Part shown: piece by piece, positions 5,063-8,306 of the stretch | Position numbering within the stretch: the stretch's first letter is position 1 | How the letters are laid out: each line of letters starts with the position of its first letter | NCBI GenBank assembly: GCA_023261345.1 | Contig: JAHFPE010000002.1 | Location: 10,299 to 18,604 of the forward strand | Length of the DNA stretch: 8,306 nucleotides | From: Candidatus Woesearchaeota archaeon | Lineage (GTDB): Archaea > Nanobdellota > Nanobdellia > Woesearchaeales > ARS49 | Direction of reading: 5' to 3' | The notes under the pieces: model-generated | Databases searched by the model: none | Told to the model about the DNA's origin: nothing | Seen by the model: the letters and a program-made list of their open reading frames with translations, nothing else | Translations under genes and position numbers: made by a program

Positions 5063-5218
5063 ATGTTCAGCGAGATCGAAAGAGAGATTGATGAACACAT
5101 TTGGGAGAACCACATGCAAACCGAAACACTCGAGGAAAGAACGGGCAATCGCCCTGATTGTCTTTATTCAAATAGTTTCAAGAGACAAATGCCCTCAACT
5201 TCAAGGAACGCAAAATGA
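5063..5218 (+). pseudogene. Probable true N-terminus of the small gene, shifted out of frame
   Basis: The first ATG after the promoter opens a 51-codon frame beginning MFSEIEREIDEHIWENHMQT and ending at TGA 5216-5218. Up to about position 5145 it reads like a real acidic, amphipathic N-terminus. After that it turns into unconvincing sequence, exactly where the overlapping frame from 5091 becomes protein-like. Joining LEER here to AIALIVFIQ in the other frame gives a smooth protein of about 125 residues. The join needs one base skipped near GAAAGAACGGGC (about 5138-5150), that is, one extra base in the sequence. This may be a sequencing error, a real mutation or, least likely, programmed frameshifting. 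Confidence 0.45.
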
Positions 5219-5438
5219 AACGCTACTAGAAAGAGCATTAGCATTTCCAAAGACGCTTGCTGGATTTCAAGATGGTTTTGCAGTGTGTGAATTCTTGTCT
5301 AATTACCCAACTGCAGTAGATGCGGTAGCAAGAGGAGAAATCCCTGCGCGGGCAAATGAGATCATACTATACGGTGAACAACGCCAATTGCAAGAAATTA
5401 CTAGAAATCTAGAAGATAACCCCTGGAGGGTTTGGTGA
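5091..5438 (+). CDS. Small unrecognised protein, start uncertain
   Basis: As it stands, this frame gives 115 residues from ATG 5091; a TTG at 5088 is also possible. The first 17 or so residues (MNTFGRTTCKPKHSRKE) look like out-of-frame reading. From RAIALIVFIQ onward it is convincing: a hydrophobic helix, a polar linker, LERALAFPKTLAGFQDGFAVCEFLSNYPTAV and a charged C-terminal helix ending NPWRVW. I do not recognise a family. The more likely original protein starts at ATG 5063 and changes frame near 5145. It is the first gene after the Lrp-flanked promoter. Its TGA (5436-5438) lies inside the ribosome binding site of the next gene, seven bases before that gene's ATG, so the two are probably translated in series. 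Confidence 0.6.
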   Translation: MNTFGRTTCKPKHSRKERAIALIVFIQIVSRDKCPQLQGTQNETLLERALAFPKTLAGFQDGFAVCEFLSNYPTAVDAVARGEIPARANEIILYGEQRQLQEITRNLEDNPWRVW

Positions 5439-5440
5439 GG
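5434..5440 (+). promoter_or_regulatory. Ribosome binding site GGTGAGG overlapping a stop codon
   Basis: GGTGAGG contains the archaeal GGTGA core and ends five bases before ATG 5446, which fixes that start. The stop codon of the preceding small gene (5436-5438) is embedded in it, suggesting reinitiation or coupling. Confidence 0.65.
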
Positions 5441-5445
5441 ACAAC

Positions 5446-6402
5446 ATGCAAAAAAAACATTCAGACTTTTCAGAGAATCGACATCCAGAGCATTGCGCAA
5501 TTACTCTGAATGGAGCGGAAGAAGAAAGTGGATTGATCAGACATAGCAGTACTTCTGCAATTCCTGCTTCAATTTTCTGGGTTACTTCAGAAGTAATTAG
5601 TCGAACGAATGCTATCAAAGATAAAGAAGAGTTATTGGAGGTAAGCGAAGAATTAATCCAAACGCTATCTCTGCCCGGCATCCTACATGAACATCAAAAC
5701 GCAGATGACGATCTTGAACTTTTAAAATCTGTGCTAGGTGATGTACAACAGCACGTCATAATAACCTCAGAGCCAGATCGATACAACTCTATTTTTTCGG
5801 AAGGAGAGAATATTCTGCACAAAATAGGAATTTCCCGTATACAATTAATTCCCGAGTGGCAAAGAATGAACTTCAAAACTAATTTTCCACCTCTACCGGA
5901 AACGTTAAATGATAGACAAAAGAAAAAAACGATATTCCTTGACACAGTGGCATTTACAGGAAAAACAATTGAACAGGTAGTACAAGCGTACCATCCAGAT
6001 AAAGTTGCAATTGAAATAGTTGGAAAGCATGCGCACAATCGACTTGCGGAACTGCAAAGCAAATACGCATTTACATTAACGTGCGCTCGCGACATTTCTA
6101 CAGTTGATGCAGTGTGGCACATTGATGATTTCGTTTCGCCTATTTCACGCAAGAATCTTGCAGCAATGACACCGGTTCAGTTTTTGAAGTCAGCATACCC
6201 TCAATTACGACGTTGCACAACTAGAGAAGAATACTCTGAAGTATTAGATAGAAACAATATTTGCAGACTTCAAACCTCGCCTAACTTGTTCCTCGAACTT
6301 GCAAGGCCAGACTCGTATTTAGCAAGGAGTTTTGATAAGGACAAAATAGACTATGTGCTGGTCCTATTACGAAGATTACAAGTGTTGTACCCCGCAATGT
6401 AG
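5446..6402 (+). CDS. Phosphoribosyltransferase-like protein (PRPP-loop motif)
   Basis: A 318-residue protein whose clearest mark is TIFLDTVAFTGKTIEQVV (162-179). It matches the type I phosphoribosyltransferase PRPP loop: a hydrophobic strand, one acidic residue (Asp166), then a Thr-Gly-Lys-Thr turn. Only one Asp is present where many members have two acidic residues. A further strand, DKVAIEIVG, follows. Upstream, VQQHVIITSEPDRYNSIF (100-117) could be an earlier strand and loop of the same fold. The N-terminal 70 residues are polar and unlike a known domain, and the C-terminal 80 (from about 240) look helical. No base-binding hood can be assigned, so the substrate is unknown and a non-enzymatic relative is possible. 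It lies between the small gene and the HAD gene, with a 63-base gap before HAD. Confidence 0.7.
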   Translation: MQKKHSDFSENRHPEHCAITLNGAEEESGLIRHSSTSAIPASIFWVTSEVISRTNAIKDKEELLEVSEELIQTLSLPGILHEHQNADDDLELLKSVLGDVQQHVIITSEPDRYNSIFSEGENILHKIGISRIQLIPEWQRMNFKTNFPPLPETLNDRQKKKTIFLDTVAFTGKTIEQVVQAYHPDKVAIEIVGKHAHNRLAELQSKYAFTLTCARDISTVDAVWHIDDFVSPISRKNLAAMTPVQFLKSAYPQLRRCTTREEYSEVLDRNNICRLQTSPNLFLELARPDSYLARSFDKDKIDYVLVLLRRLQVLYPAM

Positions 6403-6453
6403 TTGGGATGTTTCACTAAATTAAAGTAATCTAAAAAAGAAAAGAAAAAACGT

Positions 6454-6461
6454 GGATGTGA
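6454..6461 (+). promoter_or_regulatory. Ribosome binding site of the HAD gene
   Basis: GGATGTGA differs from the ideal GGAGGTGA at one position and ends four bases before ATG 6466. The preceding 63-base gap is A/G-rich (poly-purine 6435-6450). It holds a weak A/T-rich stretch at 6417-6427 that might be an internal promoter, but this is not convincing. Confidence 0.5.
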
Positions 6462-6465
6462 AAAA

Positions 6466-7122
6466 ATGACAAAACTAATAATCATGGATTGTGACGGAAC
6501 AATGTACATGCAACCAGATGATAAATTTACCAACCTTCCATTTTGGCATGATATTATTGATAGATCTGCAGACGTAATGCGTAAAGTAAAACCTGGAATA
6601 GTTGACCCTCGAGCAGAAGTTAATCGTATCTTCACACAATACAAAGGTGAAGTAAGTGAAGGTTTTGTTGCAGAAGGATTCTGTGAATCAAAAGAGGAAT
6701 ACTTTCGAAAAACATGGGGCAGAGTAAATACAAAAAAATACATGATCGAGGGAAGACTATTGCCCGGAACTCTCGACAAGCTAGTGGAAAAAGATTTTGG
6801 TCTAGCGATACTGAGTAACGCGCCAAGAGTTTGGATCGATCATGCGCTTGAAGAATTGGGCGTTGCGCGCTACTTTTGGGGACGCGTATGGACTGGAGAG
6901 AGCACCGAACGAAAGCCGACTCCTGCAAGCTTTTTGCAAGTCTTGAATCAGCTTGGTATTGACGCAAACGACGCCGTGATGATTGGAGATGATCCAACGA
7001 TAGATATTCTGCCTAGCAATGCACTTGGAATTAAAACCATTCAAGTAAACCCTCATAATAAGGAAAGTGTTGCGACATACAGCGTACGGAACATAAATGA
7101 TATCAGGAGGATACTGTGTTAG
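6466..7122 (+). CDS. HAD-superfamily phosphatase
   Basis: A 218-residue haloacid dehalogenase-type hydrolase with all four motifs. Motif I is MDCDGT, with nucleophile Asp8 and acid/base Asp10. Motif II is LSNA with Ser117. Motif III is ERKPTP with Lys150. Motif IV is GDDPTIDI, with Asp175/Asp176 and Asp180 for Mg2+. About 80 residues between motifs I and II form a helical cap (type C1), with conserved-looking WG and FCESKEEYFRKTW. This layout is shared by small phosphomonoesterases such as 5'-nucleotidases and sugar-phosphate phosphatases; the substrate is not readable. The start is fixed by GGATGTGA four bases upstream. Its last seven bases overlap the GTG start of the PfkB gene, indicating tight coupling. 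In this setting a nucleotide or pentose-phosphate substrate is a reasonable guess. Confidence 0.87.
   Translation: MTKLIIMDCDGTMYMQPDDKFTNLPFWHDIIDRSADVMRKVKPGIVDPRAEVNRIFTQYKGEVSEGFVAEGFCESKEEYFRKTWGRVNTKKYMIEGRLLPGTLDKLVEKDFGLAILSNAPRVWIDHALEELGVARYFWGRVWTGESTERKPTPASFLQVLNQLGIDANDAVMIGDDPTIDILPSNALGIKTIQVNPHNKESVATYSVRNINDIRRILC
7105..7110 (+). promoter_or_regulatory. Ribosome binding site AGGAGG deciding a GTG start
   Basis: A full AGGAGG inside the end of the HAD gene lies five bases before GTG 7116. This is the strongest site in the window and justifies GTG as the start of the kinase gene. Confidence 0.75.
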
Positions 7123-7958
7123 AAACTAAAAGAAAAGAGGATATAACTGCACCTGAACTCATTTGCTGTGGCACAATCACAAATGACACCATTAATGCGA
7201 ATGGAAAAAAGATTACTCGTCTTGGTGGCGCGCCCTTTTTCTTCAGTAATGTGTGCACTGATTTAGGTGTTGATCATAGCATCATCACAACCATTGGAAA
7301 AAAAGATATTCACCTTCTGCCCTCACGTGACTTACGCGGAATAAAAATTATTCGGAAGACAGTCTCACTTCTGATTACAGAAAATGAACAATTCACTTCT
7401 TGTCAACTCAATTCGAAAGTTCCCTCATTCCAAAGAATAACGCGCGTTTTCCAACAGCCAAAAGTGGTGTTTATTTCTCCGTTATCTGATGAATTTCATC
7501 CTTCTCAATTTAAAGATGGAATTATAGCACTTGACTTACAAGGATTTATGCGAAACAAAAAAAAGAAATTTCTCTTAGACAACGATAAAAAAAAACCTAA
7601 AAACCTGACCGATCTTCTGCAAGCTGTCTCAATTCTGAAGTGTAATGAATTGGAATCAAAAATTATTTGGAGAGATATTTCGCTAACTGCGAGATTAGGG
7701 AAGTTCGCAAAGTTAGGACCTAAAATCGTAGTAATTACACGTGGCGCAAAAGGAGTTGTATGTTGGAACAACGGAAAAATTATTCGAAAAAAAGGCGCAC
7801 GTATTTTCGTGAATGACACAGTTGGTACAGGCGATATTTTCTTTTCTTCATTCGTTGCTTTTCTGCACAAAAAAAGTTTGAGCAATAAGAAGGTAGTTAC
7901 GAGTTCGTTACATAAAGCAATAGCATACACCTCAAGCGTGCTAGGGAAACGACAATGA
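7116..7958 (+). CDS. PfkB/ribokinase-family carbohydrate or nucleoside kinase
   Basis: A 280-residue member of the PfkB family, which transfers phosphate from ATP to sugars, nucleosides or related alcohols. The glycine pair in TRLGGAPFFFSN (34-45) matches the substrate-side N-terminal motif. IVVITRGAKGVVCWNNGK is the usual strand-turn before the nucleotide site. VNDTVGTGD (232-240) is the C-terminal signature with catalytic base Asp240 and the anion hole. The protein is somewhat shorter than the usual 290-330 residues, and the lid region (45-75) is compact. The middle, about 140-160, is unusually lysine-rich (RNKKKKF, DKKKP). Substrate is not readable: ribose, a nucleoside or a fructose phosphate are all possible. 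It overlaps the HAD gene by seven bases and the next gene by four (ATGA). Confidence 0.87.
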   Translation: MLETKRKEDITAPELICCGTITNDTINANGKKITRLGGAPFFFSNVCTDLGVDHSIITTIGKKDIHLLPSRDLRGIKIIRKTVSLLITENEQFTSCQLNSKVPSFQRITRVFQQPKVVFISPLSDEFHPSQFKDGIIALDLQGFMRNKKKKFLLDNDKKKPKNLTDLLQAVSILKCNELESKIIWRDISLTARLGKFAKLGPKIVVITRGAKGVVCWNNGKIIRKKGARIFVNDTVGTGDIFFSSFVAFLHKKSLSNKKVVTSSLHKAIAYTSSVLGKRQ

Positions 7959-8306
7959 ATGAGTCATTAAAGATCGCAGTCATTGGATCTTGTTCAGATC
8001 TACCTTCTTTTGAACGCAATAAAAAAAACGCTGCAAAAATTGGAGAAGTAATTGCAAGAAAAAAATGTCAGTTGTTGTTTGGATTAGAAAATCATACGAA
8101 ATCGCTTCCAATAATCGCTGCGTTAGCTGCAAAACGTTTAGGCGGTACAACAATTGGTTTTAGTCATAAAAAATTCCCTGGTGACTCAGCTCATGCAGCA
8201 TCAGTAATACAAAATACGAATCAGGAACGTGGCGGTCCTCGCGAATTCGAATTGATTTCTGCAGCAAACGTAATTATTGCTATCGGAGGGGGTTCAGGCA
8301 CACTCA
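7955..8306 (+). CDS. LOG/TIGR00725-type protein, 3'-partial
   Basis: The ATG at 7955 overlaps the kinase stop as ATGA. A weak AGGG (7943-7946) precedes it. The frame is open to the window edge, giving 117 residues. The start KIAVIGSCSD is the first strand and loop of a Rossmann-like fold. GPREFELISAANVIIAIGGG then SGTL (94-117) carries the Arg96 and glycine-rich phosphate site of the LOG (often mislabelled lysine decarboxylase) superfamily, in its TIGR00725 form. LOG enzymes cleave nucleoside 5'-monophosphates into base and ribose 5-phosphate; activity of the TIGR00725 branch is less certain. The earlier glycine-rich turn usual at about residue 42 (GGxxGxM) reads FGLENHTKSL here, so the nucleotide site may differ. 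Genetic coupling to a kinase and phosphatase supports a nucleotide role. Confidence 0.8.
   Translation, partial: MNESLKIAVIGSCSDLPSFERNKKNAAKIGEVIARKKCQLLFGLENHTKSLPIIAALAAKRLGGTTIGFSHKKFPGDSAHAASVIQNTNQERGGPREFELISAANVIIAIGGGSGTL

Noticed and set aside
5303..6152. Leftward open frames opposite the small gene and the PRPP-loop gene.
   Set aside because: All are antisense shadows rich in Ser and Cys, without promoters or ribosome binding sites.
7505..7930. Leftward 141-codon frame opposite the PfkB gene.
   Set aside because: Phe-rich composition mirrors the lysine-rich A-tracts of the kinase gene; no independent support.

Overview
The window looks archaeal. Four transcription units have an A/T-rich TATA-like box centred about 25-28 bases upstream of an ATG, so their mRNAs would be leaderless or nearly so. 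Genes inside the right-hand operon instead carry GGTGA or AGGAGG type ribosome binding sites. The protein set also fits an archaeon: an Lrp/AsnC regulator, a small paired-CBS protein, a MutY lacking the usual C-terminal domain, a PfkB-type kinase and a LOG/TIGR00725-type protein. The DNA is A/T-rich. I cannot name the lineage; an uncultivated or reduced-genome archaeon is a guess.

Left part (1-2866). An unrecognised gene is open at the left edge and runs rightward to 811. After a short T-run comes a 166-base gap (812-977) with nested inverted repeats that may be a structured RNA. Three leftward genes follow in the order of transcription: a two-CBS-domain protein (start best placed at 2812), a divergent NUDIX hydrolase 17 bases downstream, and a MutY-like adenine glycosylase that appears to have its own promoter. 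MutY plus a MutT-like NUDIX protein suggests handling of oxidised guanine.

Middle (2813-4461). A 401-base gap separates the CBS gene from an unrecognised 415-residue gene. It holds a 10-base perfect palindrome, then a compact element at 2937-3120 with four alternating copies of one motif. These copies can pair 1:2 with 3:4, or 1:4 with 2:3, and two further hairpins lie inside. Another hairpin with facing GA/GA (3139-3175) follows, then the TATA box of the 415-residue gene. This gap is the strongest candidate for something undescribed.

Right part (4489-8306). A leftward Lrp/AsnC gene is divergent from a rightward gene string. The shared 118-base gap carries two near-identical 17-base palindromes 41 bases apart, placed to control both directions. 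The rightward string is a small gene with a probable frameshift near its start, a protein with a PRPP-loop-like motif, a HAD phosphatase, a PfkB kinase and a LOG/TIGR00725-type protein cut by the right edge. The last three overlap by 7 and 4 bases. Phosphoribosyl transfer, dephosphorylation, kinase and nucleotide phosphoribohydrolase activities would together suit salvage or turnover of a base, nucleoside or nucleotide, possibly under Lrp control. That pathway reading is inference.
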